Assembly (NCBI RefSeq): GCF_041431135.1
Contig: NZ_CP107799.1
Span: forward strand, 9,688,501-9,752,500
DNA: 64,000 nt
Source of the DNA: Streptomyces sp. NBC_00554
Lineage (GTDB): Bacteria; Actinomycetota; Actinomycetes; Streptomycetales; Streptomycetaceae
Reading direction: 5' to 3'
The position numbers and the translations under genes are program-made. Positions 17,167-25,275 of this stretch are shown one piece after another. The notes beneath the pieces are model-generated. The model worked only from the letters and a program-made list of their open reading frames with translations, made no database searches and was not told the DNA's origin. How positions within the stretch are numbered: the stretch's first letter is position 1; the number at the start of each line of letters is the position of its first letter.

Positions 17167-17754
17167 TCATAGGACATCCAGTGGCCCGGCCTGCTGCCGC
17201 ACCGATGCGCGCTGTTCCAGAACGCGCAGGGCCCGTTCGCCCCACCGGATGTTCTCCTCCTCGAAGGAGCGTCCTCGCATCAGCGTGAGATACGGGCCGA
17301 CGCGCTCGCTGCCCGCCAGGAACTCGTCCTCGGTGCGCCCGTCGAGGAGGCGGTCGCGCAACCGCTCGTAACGGGCCAGCTTGGCGCGCGCCCACTCGAG
17401 CCGCTCGGCGATGGCCGCCCGTACGGCCTCCTCGTCCCCCGAGTCGACGGCCTGGACCTTGACCAGCAGCTCGTCCCGGATGGCCGTGGGCTTCGGGAAC
17501 TCGGCGGTGAAGTCGCGCAGGGCGCTGCGGCCCGCCTCGGTGAGGGAGAAGACCCGCTTGTTCGGCCGGCGCTCCTGCCGTACGAGCCGGGCCTCGATGA
17601 GCCCCTCGGACTCCATGCGGTCGAGCTCGCGGTACAGCTGCTGCGGGGTCGCCATCCAGAAGTTGGCCACCGACGCGTCGAACCCCTTGGCGAGGTCGTA
17701 CCCCGACGCCTCGCCCTCCAGAAGCGCGGCCATGACCGCGTTGCGCAATGCCAT
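17167..17754 (-). CDS. PadR-family transcriptional regulator
   Basis: This is a 195-aa regulator with an N-terminal winged helix (MALRNAVMAALLEGEASGYDLAKGFD, then YRELDRMESEGLIEARLV) and a C-terminal Vir_act_alpha_C dimerisation region of about 90 residues. It is divergent from a small NTF2-like gene, and a CTAAT-CA-ATTAG palindrome lies between them as a probable operator. A -10-like TAGCCT lies about 8 nt before the ATG, so the transcript may be leaderless. Confidence 0.87.
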   Translation of the reverse strand: MALRNAVMAALLEGEASGYDLAKGFDASVANFWMATPQQLYRELDRMESEGLIEARLVRQERRPNKRVFSLTEAGRSALRDFTAEFPKPTAIRDELLVKVQAVDSGDEEAVRAAIAERLEWARAKLARYERLRDRLLDGRTEDEFLAGSERVGPYLTLMRGRSFEEENIRWGERALRVLEQRASVRQQAGPLDVL

Positions 17755-17802
17755 GCCCCCAGGCTAGACGTCGCCCATCCCCGCGACTAATCTGTTCCGC
17801 AC

Positions 17803-17814
17803 CTAATCAATTAG
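17803..17814. promoter_or_regulatory. Candidate PadR operator
   Basis: CTAATCAATTAG has perfect 5-bp arms (CTAAT/ATTAG) in the 82-bp region between the divergent PadR and NTF2-like genes. PadR regulators typically bind such AT-rich dyads. A further ACTAAT half-site lies at 17786-17791. Confidence 0.5.
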
Positions 17815-17836
17815 TTGAGTATGAAAGGTGGGCGTG

Positions 17837-18229
17837 ATGCACCCCTTCCGCAAGGCTGTGGAGGCCGGCGACATAGCGGCGATCGAGGACATGCTGGCCG
17901 ACGACGTCGTGTTCACCAGTCCCGTGGTCTTCAAGCCCTACCCGGGCAAGGCGATCACGGGGGCCATCCTGCGCGGCGTCTCCCGTGTGTTCACCGACTT
18001 CCGCTACGTACGCGAATTCGGCGACCCGGGTGGCCGCGACCACGCGCTGGTCTTCGAGGCCAAGGTGGGCGACAAGGAGATCACCGGCTGCGACTTCCTG
18101 CACTTCGACGAGGACGGCAGGATCGACGACCTGATGGTCATGGTCCGTCCGCTGTCGGCGGCCCACGCGCTCGCCGAGGCGATGGGGGCGCAGTTCGAGC
18201 GGATCTCGCAGGAGGCGGCGGACGCCTAG
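17837..18229 (+). CDS. NTF2-like (SnoaL-fold) protein
   Basis: This protein of about 130 aa has the NTF2-like cone fold: HPFRKAVEAGDIAAIEDMLADDVVFTSPV at the start, then strands around HALVFEAKVGDKEITGCDFLHFDEDGRI. Members include small isomerases, hydrolases and binding proteins; the function here is unknown. The start is ATG 17837 (AAAGG about 10 nt upstream) or GTG 17828. The last codon is immediately followed by the insertion sequence: the TAG stop uses the target-site TA and the first G of the element. Confidence 0.78.
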   Translation: MHPFRKAVEAGDIAAIEDMLADDVVFTSPVVFKPYPGKAITGAILRGVSRVFTDFRYVREFGDPGGRDHALVFEAKVGDKEITGCDFLHFDEDGRIDDLMVMVRPLSAAHALAEAMGAQFERISQEAADA

Positions 18230-19115
18230 GTCGTGTCCGCAATGTCAGGGGAGCCAGAGTCGTAGGCAGGCGATGGTGACCAGGGCTTGGTAGTGGCGGG
18301 CGCGTTTGTCGTAGCGGGTGGCGAGGGCTTTGTTGTGCTTGAGCTTGTTGAAGCAGCGTTCGACGAGGTTGCGGCGCCGGTAGGCCGCTTTGTCGAGGCG
18401 GCAGAGGCTCTCGCCGCGGCGGATGCGGCCGTTGATCTGGTCGATGCGTTCCGGGATCGCTGCCTTGATCCCGCGTCGGCGCAGGTAGGTGCGGATCTTC
18501 GTGGACGAGTAGCCCTTGTCGGCGGCGACCCGCTCGGGCCGGGTCCGGGGTCGCCCCGGCCCGCATCCCGGCACCCGGATCCGGGCCATCACTGCTTCGA
18601 ACTGGGTGCAGTCGTTGACGTTCCCGCCGGTGAGGGTGAAGGCCAGCGGCCGGCCCCGGCCGTCGCAGGCCAGGTGGATCTTCGTGGTCAGTCCGCCGCG
18701 GGAACGGCCGATCGCCTCGCCCGGCCACGGCCCCCTTTTCGGGCCCCGGCGGCGTGCTGGTGGGCCCGCACGGTCGTGGAGTCCAGGCACACGATCGTCC
18801 AGTCGACCGCGCCGACGGCGTCGGAATGCTGCTGGACGTGAGCCAGCAGCCGGTCCCATGTGCCGTCGGCGGACCAGCGGCGGAAGCGTTCGTAGACCGT
18901 TTTCCACGGCCCGTACCGTTCGGGCAGGTCCCGCCAGGCCGCCCCGGTCGACAGCTTCCACAGGATGCCGTTGACCACCTGACGGCGGTCCCGCACCGGA
19001 CGGCCCATCCGCGGCGGAGCGAGCAACGGCCCGATCACCGCCCACGACTCATCAGTCAACTCATGACGACGCACCACGAACAGACCAACGACCAACCCAC
19101 TTTGCGGACACGACC
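18229..19115 (-). mobile_element. Insertion sequence, IS5 family (IS427-type), 887 bp
   Basis: The ends are exact inverted repeats: GGTCGTGTCCGCAA at 18229-18242 and TTGCGGACACGACC at 19102-19115. TA flanks both sides (18227-18228 and 19116-19117), which fits a 2-bp target duplication inside a CTAG target. Inside is a two-frame DDE transposase on the minus strand. Size, ends and gene organisation all fit the IS427 group. The element looks complete and possibly active. Confidence 0.9.
18245..19077 (-). CDS. IS5-family transposase made by programmed -1 frameshift
   Basis: The first frame runs from GTG 19077 to 18688 (HELTDESWAVIGPLLAP, first catalytic Asp in VDWTIVCLDSTTVRAH). The second frame reaches the stop at 18245 and supplies the second Asp (AADKGY) and the Glu (NLVERCFNKLKHNKALATRYDK). 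The frames overlap at a CGAAAAGG slip site (about 18734-18740), and a -1 shift there joins them into a full DDE transposase of about 277 aa. Such -1 shifting is known for IS427-type elements. The start is probably GTG 19077 or 19074. Confidence 0.85.
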
Positions 19116-19211
19116 TAGGACCTGTCCGGCCGATCCCGGCGGGGCAGGTCCCAACCGCAGTACCTCTCCGCTGCCGGGTTTGACGCGATTCTCTTCGGCT
19201 ACCCGCGTGTT

Positions 19212-19586
19212 GTGACGACAACGACATCCCAACGGGAGCTCTTCCGGTTTCTGGAGGCCCGCTTCGCCTGCGCCCAGGCCTGTACCGAATGCGCCCGGGC
19301 CTGCGCGCTGCGCGCGAGCTGCATGGATCCGGACGGGCCGAAGGAAGAGCAACTCATCCGGCGCGAGGGCATCTTGTGCGCGGAGGTCTGTGACGCGACC
19401 TGCCGTGTGCTGTCCGAGCAGCTTCAGCAGGACGAGGCCGGCATCCGCGCCCAGGTGGAGTGGTGCCGGACGGTCTGCCTGGAAAGCGCACGTGTCTTCG
19501 AGGAGTACGCCGGGGCGGAGAACGCGGTGAAGGCCTGCCGTGAATGCGCCCAGGAGTGTGCGGACTTCGTCGCCACGCTGCGTTGA
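19212..19586 (+). CDS. Cys-rich four-helix-bundle copper-binding-type protein
   Basis: This 124-aa protein has 13 Cys residues spaced along four predicted helices (C20, 24, 27, 31, 37; 56, 60, 64; 85, 89; 109, 112, 116), mostly as CxxC and CxxxC steps facing one side. That is the pattern of the DUF326/Csp family of copper-storage proteins, in which Cys line the inside of a helical bundle. It has no signal peptide, so a cytosolic Csp3-type role in copper buffering is likely. The start is GTG 19212. It lies 96 nt from the right end of the IS. Confidence 0.75.
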   Translation: MTTTTSQRELFRFLEARFACAQACTECARACALRASCMDPDGPKEEQLIRREGILCAEVCDATCRVLSEQLQQDEAGIRAQVEWCRTVCLESARVFEEYAGAENAVKACRECAQECADFVATLR

Positions 19587-19715
19587 GCGACGCTCGGCCT
19601 CAGGTCCGACCAGTGTGAAAGCGTCACCGGCATTCCCAATTTCTGCAACGCGTTCTACCGTGTGCGCCGACCAGCCCGGGAGAACCAGCTCAGTCAGTGG
19701 GAGCCAGGAGGCGCC

Positions 19716-20894
19716 GTGCATCTCGAGTACACGCCAGAGCAACAGCGATTGCGCACCGAACTGCGCGGCTACTTCGCCGAGTTGGTGCCCGACCACTCCT
19801 ACGCCCGGTACGCCGACCCGGCCGTGCAGAAGCGCTTCTACCGCGAAACCATCCGCCGCCTCGGCACGGACGGCTGGCTCGGCGTGGGCTGGCCCAAGGA
19901 GTACGGCGGGCGCGGACTGAGCCCGATGGAGCAGTTCATCTTCTTCGACGAGGCGGCGCAGGCGGTCGTACCGCTGCCGCTGATGGCCCTGAACACGGTC
20001 GGCCCGACGATCATGCAGTTCGGCACGGAGGAGCAGAAGAGGTACTTCCTGCCCAGGATCCTGTCCGGCGAGATCGACTTCGCGATCGGGTACAGCGAGC
20101 CGGACGCGGGCACGGACCTGGCCGCGTTGAAGACGAAGGCCGTCAGGGACGGCGACGACTACATCGTCAACGGGCAGAAGATCTGGACGACCAACGGCGA
20201 CACCGCCGACTGGGTGTGGCTCGCCGTCCGCACCGACCCCGGGGCACCGCCGCACAAGGGCATCACCATGCTCCTGGTCCCGACCTCGGACCCCGGCTAC
20301 TCCTGCACCCTCATCAACACCCTCGCCTCGCACGACACCACCGCGAGCTACTACGAGAACATCCGCGTCCCCGTCTCGCGCCGCGTCGGCGAGGAGAACA
20401 AGGGCTGGCGGCTGATCACCAACCAGCTCAACCACGAGCGGGTCACCCTCGCAGCGCACGGCACCATGGCGATCCGCGCGCTGCACGACGTACAGCACTG
20501 GGCGATGGAGACGAAGCTCGCCGACGGCCGCCGCGTCGTCGACCTGCCCTGGGTGCGCCGCCGTCTCGCCCAGACCCACACCAGGCTCGACGCCATGAAA
20601 CTCCTCAACTGGCAGATGGTGAACGCCGTCCAGGAAGGCACCCTCACCCCGCAGGACGCCTCCGCCGTCAAGGTGTACGGCTCCGAGGCCCGCCGGGACG
20701 CCTACGCCTGGCTGATGGAGATCGTCGCCGCCCCCGCCGCACTCAAGGAGGGATCCACGGGCGCGGTCCTGCACGGCGAACTGGAACGCGGCTACCGGTC
20801 AGCGGTGATCTTCACCTTCGGTGGCGGCAACAACGAGATCCAGCGGGAGATCATCTCGTGGATCGGTCTGGGGATGCCGCGGGTACGGCGTTAG
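19716..20894 (+). CDS. Acyl-CoA dehydrogenase, FadE26 (ChsE4)-like
   Basis: This 392-aa acyl-CoA dehydrogenase covers the N-terminal helical domain (YTPEQQRLRTELRGYF), the beta-domain with IGYSEPDAGTDLAALKTKAVRDG and the C-terminal helical domain ending TFGGGNNEIQREI. The block GWRLITNQLNHERV and the C-terminus match mycobacterial FadE26, one subunit of the alpha2beta2 enzyme ChsE4-ChsE5 that acts on steroid side-chain CoA thioesters. No FadE27-type partner is present beside it. GGAGG lies before the GTG start. The assignment rests on recalled similarity; the substrate is inferred. Confidence 0.8.
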   Translation: MHLEYTPEQQRLRTELRGYFAELVPDHSYARYADPAVQKRFYRETIRRLGTDGWLGVGWPKEYGGRGLSPMEQFIFFDEAAQAVVPLPLMALNTVGPTIMQFGTEEQKRYFLPRILSGEIDFAIGYSEPDAGTDLAALKTKAVRDGDDYIVNGQKIWTTNGDTADWVWLAVRTDPGAPPHKGITMLLVPTSDPGYSCTLINTLASHDTTASYYENIRVPVSRRVGEENKGWRLITNQLNHERVTLAAHGTMAIRALHDVQHWAMETKLADGRRVVDLPWVRRRLAQTHTRLDAMKLLNWQMVNAVQEGTLTPQDASAVKVYGSEARRDAYAWLMEIVAAPAALKEGSTGAVLHGELERGYRSAVIFTFGGGNNEIQREIISWIGLGMPRVRR

Positions 20895-21050
20895 CCGACT
20901 TGTGACGAGGATTTCCAGTAGAACCGGATTCGGACGTCGACCGAGCCCTACAGCGATGCGTCAGCCCCGTGGTGCGCGGCCAGGCCTCGGCCCTTTCGGA
21001 TGCTGGCTGCCGACTTGGATTACGAAGACCAAGGTGGCTGTCACCGTCCT

Positions 21051-21812
21051 CTAGGCGGACCGGAACCCTCCTCCTGGCTGATCCGAGAAGTCTGAATCGC
21101 GCGGACGAGGTTGCTGCCATGGCGGCCTGACCAGACCTGTCTCGTAGGCGAACACGACGGCCTGCACCCGGGCACGGGCGCCGATCTTGGCCAGAATGCT
21201 GCTGATGTGGGTCTTCACCGTGGTCGGTGCTATCGACAGCCGCACGGCGATCTCAGAGTTGCTCCAGCCGGAGGCGAGAGCGGCAAGTACTTCGGTTTCG
21301 CGTTCGGTGAGGCGTGACAGCCTCCGTCTTCGGTCGGGCCTGTCGGTGGAATCCCGTTCACGGACGGCCTCGATCAGGGCGCGCGTGAGACGAGGAGACA
21401 GAACTGAGCCTCCCAGCGCGACGATGCGCACGGCTGCGGCTAGTTCTTCGGGGAGCGCGTCCTTGAGGAGGATTCCGTCGGCGCCCGCGCGCAGGGTGGC
21501 ACAGGAGTACTCGTCGCCGTCGGATGCGATCAGCACGAGCACCCGCGGGGGGAGTCCGCCTGCCGGTTCGGGGCGAGACGCCTTGGCAAGGCAGTCGGGT
21601 TGGGTGATGCGACGTATGGCCTCAATGCGGTCGGCGTCCGTTCGGCCCAGGTCCAGGAGGACCACGTCGGGCTGGAGCGCGGTGGCGGCTCGGACTGCTT
21701 GGGCGCAGTCGGTCGCCTCGCCCACGACCGTGAGGTCGGGCTGGGCATCCAGGAACATGCGCAGGCCGAGACGTTGAAGGGCCTGCTCGTTGACGATAAG
21801 TACGGTGGTCAT
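21051..21812 (-). CDS. Atypical NarL/FixJ-type response regulator
   Basis: This 253-aa regulator is a clear relative of the one at 23151-23807, but its receiver is altered. The Mg-binding acid pair reads N8-E9 instead of D-D, the acceptor D54 is kept but followed by LGRTDAD instead of VRMPGMD, the switch Thr is Ala (LIASDGDEY), and an insertion of about 15 residues precedes that strand. The LuxR-type HTH (LTERETEVLAALASGWSNSEIAVRLSIAPTTVKTHISSIL) is intact. It probably works without normal phosphorylation. No kinase gene adjoins it; the nearest is 2 kb upstream. Confidence 0.8.
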   Translation of the reverse strand: MTTVLIVNEQALQRLGLRMFLDAQPDLTVVGEATDCAQAVRAATALQPDVVLLDLGRTDADRIEAIRRITQPDCLAKASRPEPAGGLPPRVLVLIASDGDEYSCATLRAGADGILLKDALPEELAAAVRIVALGGSVLSPRLTRALIEAVRERDSTDRPDRRRRLSRLTERETEVLAALASGWSNSEIAVRLSIAPTTVKTHISSILAKIGARARVQAVVFAYETGLVRPPWQQPRPRDSDFSDQPGGGFRSA

Positions 21813-21890
21813 GCGGGCGTTCTCCCGGCGGACCGGGCCCGGAGGCGTTCGGCCGCCATGTTCGGAGCGGGGCGGAGCAGAGGGTGAGGA

Positions 21891-21930
21891 CCCGGCCGCG
21901 GATCGTGAGACGTTCCGGATCGCGGCCGGG
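21891..21930 (-). terminator. Strong hairpin, likely terminator of the SGNH gene
   Basis: CCCGGCCGC-G-GATC (21891-21904) pairs with GATC-GCGGCCGGG (21918-21930) around a 13-nt loop, with one bulged G. It lies about 160-200 nt downstream of the SGNH esterase stop on the minus strand and upstream of the atypical regulator. No T-tract was seen, which is usual for high-G+C terminators. Confidence 0.5.
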
Positions 21931-22089
21931 CCCTTCCTCGCACCGGGCGCCTGTCCCCACGGGCGGCCGGTGCGTACCGGGCGCGCGCTCCGCTCGAGCA
22001 CACGCGCCCGGAGCCGCGGGTGTGTGAAGGACGTGGATGAGGCGGACTGCCTGCCGGTGACCTTCGGCCTACGTCCTGCTGGGGTGTCG

Positions 22090-23061
22090 TCAGTTCTTCA
22101 TGGCGCTCAGGACGGCGGTGGCCATGCCTCGTTCACCGTGTTCGTTGGGGTGGACGACGGCTGCCGGGCTGCTGGGCCGGAGGGGTTCGATCCAGCGGGT
22201 GGCGGCAGGGGAGCAGGCGTCGTGTCCGGCGGACGGGGCGTACGTGTCGACGTACGTCGCTCCGGCGGCCTGGGCGCGTTTGCTGAGCATGGTGTTGAGC
22301 TCCTGTTGTTTCTGGCGCAGGAACGCTACGTCGCCGGGGGCAAGGGGCAGTTCGCCGCCGCAGTGGGTGCCTTCGGCGGGCAGGATCGCGGGGTAGCCGA
22401 CGACGTAGACCCTGGCCTTGGGCGCGCGGCGGCCGACCTCGGTCAGAGCTCGAGCGAGGCGGTCGCCCGTGGCGCGTATCTTCTGGGCCACTTCGTCGGT
22501 GTCTCCGGAGGCGTACTTCTCCTTGCAGGGCGCGTTGTCGGTGACGTCCGTGAGCCTGTCGGCCAGCTTGAAGAGCGATCCGGTGGCGACGCACTTGGTC
22601 ATCATCGAGCTGAAGCCGATGTCGTTGCCACCGATGCCGAGGGTGACCATCCTCGTGGAGGCGGAAAGCGCCGAGAGCTGGGCGGGGTTGGTGCCGTGGT
22701 CGGTGGACTGGGGAGTGGTGAGGTCGGTGATGGTGGCGCCGCTGCAGCTGACGTCGCGGAAGTCGGCCGCCTCGATACCGAGTGCCTTCGCCACGACGGA
22801 CGGGTAGTTGCGGCCGGACCGGTCGCAGCCGGCCGGATCGCCGGTCTGGGGAGGGATCTTGGGGCCCGAGGTGTACGAGTCCCCAAGAGCGACGTACGGC
22901 CCCTTGGGAGGTGCCGGCACAGATGTCGGTGCCGACGCCGATGTCTTCTTCGCCTGTTCTTTGCCGCTGTCGCCTTCCGAGTTCTGTCCGATGCTGACGG
23001 CGGTGACCAGTACCCCGCACGCCAGGGCCACGCCTATGCCGGTTCGTGCCAACGGTCCCAT
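22090..23061 (-). CDS. Secreted SGNH/GDSL esterase-lipase
   Basis: This 323-aa protein has an N-terminal membrane or signal segment (IGVALACGVLVTAVSIG), a Ser/Pro-rich linker and an SGNH hydrolase domain. Block I is GDSYTSG (Ser62), block III GIGGNDIGF and block V HPNEHG. It contains six or more Cys, typical of secreted streptomycete lipases with disulfides. It probably acts outside the cell on acyl esters. It lies between two response regulator genes on one strand and may share their transcription unit. Confidence 0.88.
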   Translation of the reverse strand: MGPLARTGIGVALACGVLVTAVSIGQNSEGDSGKEQAKKTSASAPTSVPAPPKGPYVALGDSYTSGPKIPPQTGDPAGCDRSGRNYPSVVAKALGIEAADFRDVSCSGATITDLTTPQSTDHGTNPAQLSALSASTRMVTLGIGGNDIGFSSMMTKCVATGSLFKLADRLTDVTDNAPCKEKYASGDTDEVAQKIRATGDRLARALTEVGRRAPKARVYVVGYPAILPAEGTHCGGELPLAPGDVAFLRQKQQELNTMLSKRAQAAGATYVDTYAPSAGHDACSPAATRWIEPLRPSSPAAVVHPNEHGERGMATAVLSAMKN

Positions 23062-23150
23062 TGCTGTGTCCTGTTCAGTCGTGGTGGCTGCTCAACTTCG
23101 GTGCGGGGACGTGGGGAGCCGGGTAGGGCGAGCGGGGCGAGCGGGGTGGG

Positions 23151-23807
23151 TCAGGCCGGGCGGACGAGTCCGGTGTCGTAGGCGAAGATCACGGCTTGGA
23201 CGCGGTCGCGGGCGTCGATCTTGGTGAGGATGCGGCCGATGTGGGACTTGACGGTCGATTCGGCGAGGTGGAGGCGTTCGGCGATCTCCGTGTTGGTCCA
23301 GCCACTGGCGATGGCGGTGAGGACTTCGCGTTCGCGCTGGGTGAGTTCGTCCAGTCGGCGTTGCTGCTGCGGGGAGTGGCCGGGGAGGCGGTCGCCGAAG
23401 GTGTCGATGAGTTTGCGGGTGAGGCCGGGGGAGATGACGGCGTCGCCGGCGGCCACCGCGCGGACACCGGCGACGAGTTCCTCGGGAAGGGCGTCCTTGA
23501 GCAGGAAGCCGCTGGCTCCGGCGCGCAGGGCGTCGTAGGCGTATTCGTCGAGGTCGAAGGTGGTGAGCACCAGGATGCGGGAGCGGCCGCCCGACTCGAC
23601 GATGCGCCGGGTGGCCTCGATGCCGTCCATGCCGGGCATGCGCACGTCCATCAGGACGACGTCGGGGCGTAGTTCGGCGGTCATGCGGACCGCTTCGGCG
23701 CCGTTGGTGGCCTCCCCGACGACGGTCATGTCGGACTGGGCCTCCAGGAGCATGTTGAAGCCCATGCGCTGCAGGGCCTGGTCGTCGACGATGAGAACTG
23801 TGGTCAT
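23151..23807 (-). CDS. NarL/FixJ-family response regulator
   Basis: This 218-aa regulator has a canonical receiver (D8-D9, acceptor D54 in LMDVRMPGMDGIEATRRI, TTFDLDEY, LLKDALPEEL) and a LuxR-type HTH (LTQREREVLTAIASGWTNTEIAERLHLAESTVKSH). The ATG at 23807 overlaps the kinase stop (ATGA, 23804-23807), so kinase and regulator are coupled. It probably controls the MMPL exporter operon; a strong palindrome lies upstream of that exporter. Confidence 0.9.
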   Translation of the reverse strand: MTTVLIVDDQALQRMGFNMLLEAQSDMTVVGEATNGAEAVRMTAELRPDVVLMDVRMPGMDGIEATRRIVESGGRSRILVLTTFDLDEYAYDALRAGASGFLLKDALPEELVAGVRAVAAGDAVISPGLTRKLIDTFGDRLPGHSPQQQRRLDELTQREREVLTAIASGWTNTEIAERLHLAESTVKSHIGRILTKIDARDRVQAVIFAYDTGLVRPA

Positions 23808-25129
23808 GAGCGGTGCTCCGGGGAGGATGGGGGTTCCCCCTGCTCGTGCGAGGTCGAGAAGTTGGGGGAGGGCGGGTTGGGGACGAGGAACGCGCGGACG
23901 GTCCAGCCGCCACGGGAGTTGGGGCCCGCGGTGACGGTGCCCTTGTAGAGGGCGACGCGTTCGCGCATGCCGACCAGGCCACGACCGCCCCCGGATTGCC
24001 GACGACGGGTCTGCGGAATACGGGGCGGGCCGTCGTCCTCCACGGTGACGTGGAGGGCCTCCGGGCCGGAGGTGAGGGACACACGGACCGAGGTGTCGGA
24101 GGCGGCGTACTTGACGGTGTTGGTCAGGGCCTCCTGGACGATGCGGTAGACGGACAGCTGGAGACCCGGTGGCAGGCGTGTGAGGTCGCCGTGGGTGTCC
24201 AGGGTGACGGTGGGGCCCGCCGCACGGACGCGCTCCAGCAGTGAGTCGAGGTCGGTGAGACCCGGCTGTGGGGCGAGCGGCGCGTTGTCCGCTCCTTCGT
24301 TGTCCTCGCCGATGACGGCGAGCAGGCGGCGCAGTTCGGCCAGGGCGTCGCGTCCGCTGGCGCTGATGATGCGGAGTGTCTGGGCGCCGCGTTCCGGTTT
24401 CGTCTCGGCGAGGGCGGCGGCGCCGTCGGCGAGGCCGACGATGACCGAGAGGGTGTGGCCGAGGATGTCGTGCATCTCGCGGGAGACGCGGGCGCGTTCC
24501 TGCGCGGTGGCGAGGCGGGCCTGCTGGTCGCGTTCCTTCTTCAGGGCGTCGATGTAGGCGCCGGCCAGTCGGCTCAGCAGACCGAGCGCGGCGAACGCCG
24601 CCATCGCGGTCATCGCCAGCGTGGTCACGACCTCCGGTCGTGTGGCGTACTCCAGCTGGCGCCCGGCGAACACGGCAGCCCACGCGACGAGCTGCGCGGT
24701 GGTGATACCGACGGCGAGGGCCAGTTGGCGCGGCGAGCAATGGCGGCCGACGTTGAAGATCGCCACGACGCGCGCGGACTCGGAGCCGGTCATCACCCCC
24801 AGCGGGAGGGCCACCACGGAGACGGCGGTGGTGAGGGCGAAGACGAGCATGGGCCGGCGCTCCCGCCACAGCAGCGGGACGGCGAAGGCGGCGATGAGTG
24901 CCACCTGCGCCGGGATGTCGCCGGTGTTGTAGGGGTTGAGGTAGGAGTTGACACCGAGCGCGGCGCAGAAGACCGGAACACCCCAGTGCCGGACCTTGGG
25001 GTGGGCCCGGTCGGCCCGCCGCAGCGCTGCCAGCCGGTAGGCGACAGAGGCGATCACGGAATCGCCGGCCAGGGTCTCCAGGGTCCGGTCGTCGTCCGGG
25101 CGGGAAGCGGGGGCGCTCGGTACGGTCAC
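23804..25129 (-). CDS. NarL-type sensor histidine kinase
   Basis: This 441-aa membrane kinase has about five hydrophobic segments in residues 45-200 without a large external loop, followed by a HisKA_3 domain with the phospho-acceptor His in SREMHDILGHTLS. The N box is VQEALTNTVKYA, and a small HATPase_c follows (GGGRGLVGMRERV). Such intramembrane-sensing kinases often respond to envelope stress or membrane-active compounds. GTG start with AAGGAC upstream. It is the middle gene of MMPL, kinase, regulator on the minus strand, 146 nt after the exporter. Confidence 0.88.
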   Translation of the reverse strand: MTVPSAPASRPDDDRTLETLAGDSVIASVAYRLAALRRADRAHPKVRHWGVPVFCAALGVNSYLNPYNTGDIPAQVALIAAFAVPLLWRERRPMLVFALTTAVSVVALPLGVMTGSESARVVAIFNVGRHCSPRQLALAVGITTAQLVAWAAVFAGRQLEYATRPEVVTTLAMTAMAAFAALGLLSRLAGAYIDALKKERDQQARLATAQERARVSREMHDILGHTLSVIVGLADGAAALAETKPERGAQTLRIISASGRDALAELRRLLAVIGEDNEGADNAPLAPQPGLTDLDSLLERVRAAGPTVTLDTHGDLTRLPPGLQLSVYRIVQEALTNTVKYAASDTSVRVSLTSGPEALHVTVEDDGPPRIPQTRRRQSGGGRGLVGMRERVALYKGTVTAGPNSRGGWTVRAFLVPNPPSPNFSTSHEQGEPPSSPEHRS

Positions 25130-25275
25130 GGGGGTCCTTCACGGGTCGGGGGCCGCCCGCCGGTCCCGGGGGATTGGACCGGCGGGCGGGGGCCGGGGAG
25201 CCGGCCGGTGGGAGGTGGCCGTTCCGATTGTGGGTCGGGCGGGTGGTCGGCAGCTGTCGCTGCGGCTCGCTTCTG

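Noticed and set aside
22180..22200. A GGTTCGATCC stretch resembling a tRNA T-loop.
   Set aside because: It lies inside the SGNH esterase gene, and no acceptor or anticodon stems can be formed around it.
25130..25275. Possible extra gene between the MMPL exporter and the kinase.
   Set aside because: The 146-bp gap has only G/C-rich low-complexity sequence and the kinase ribosome site.
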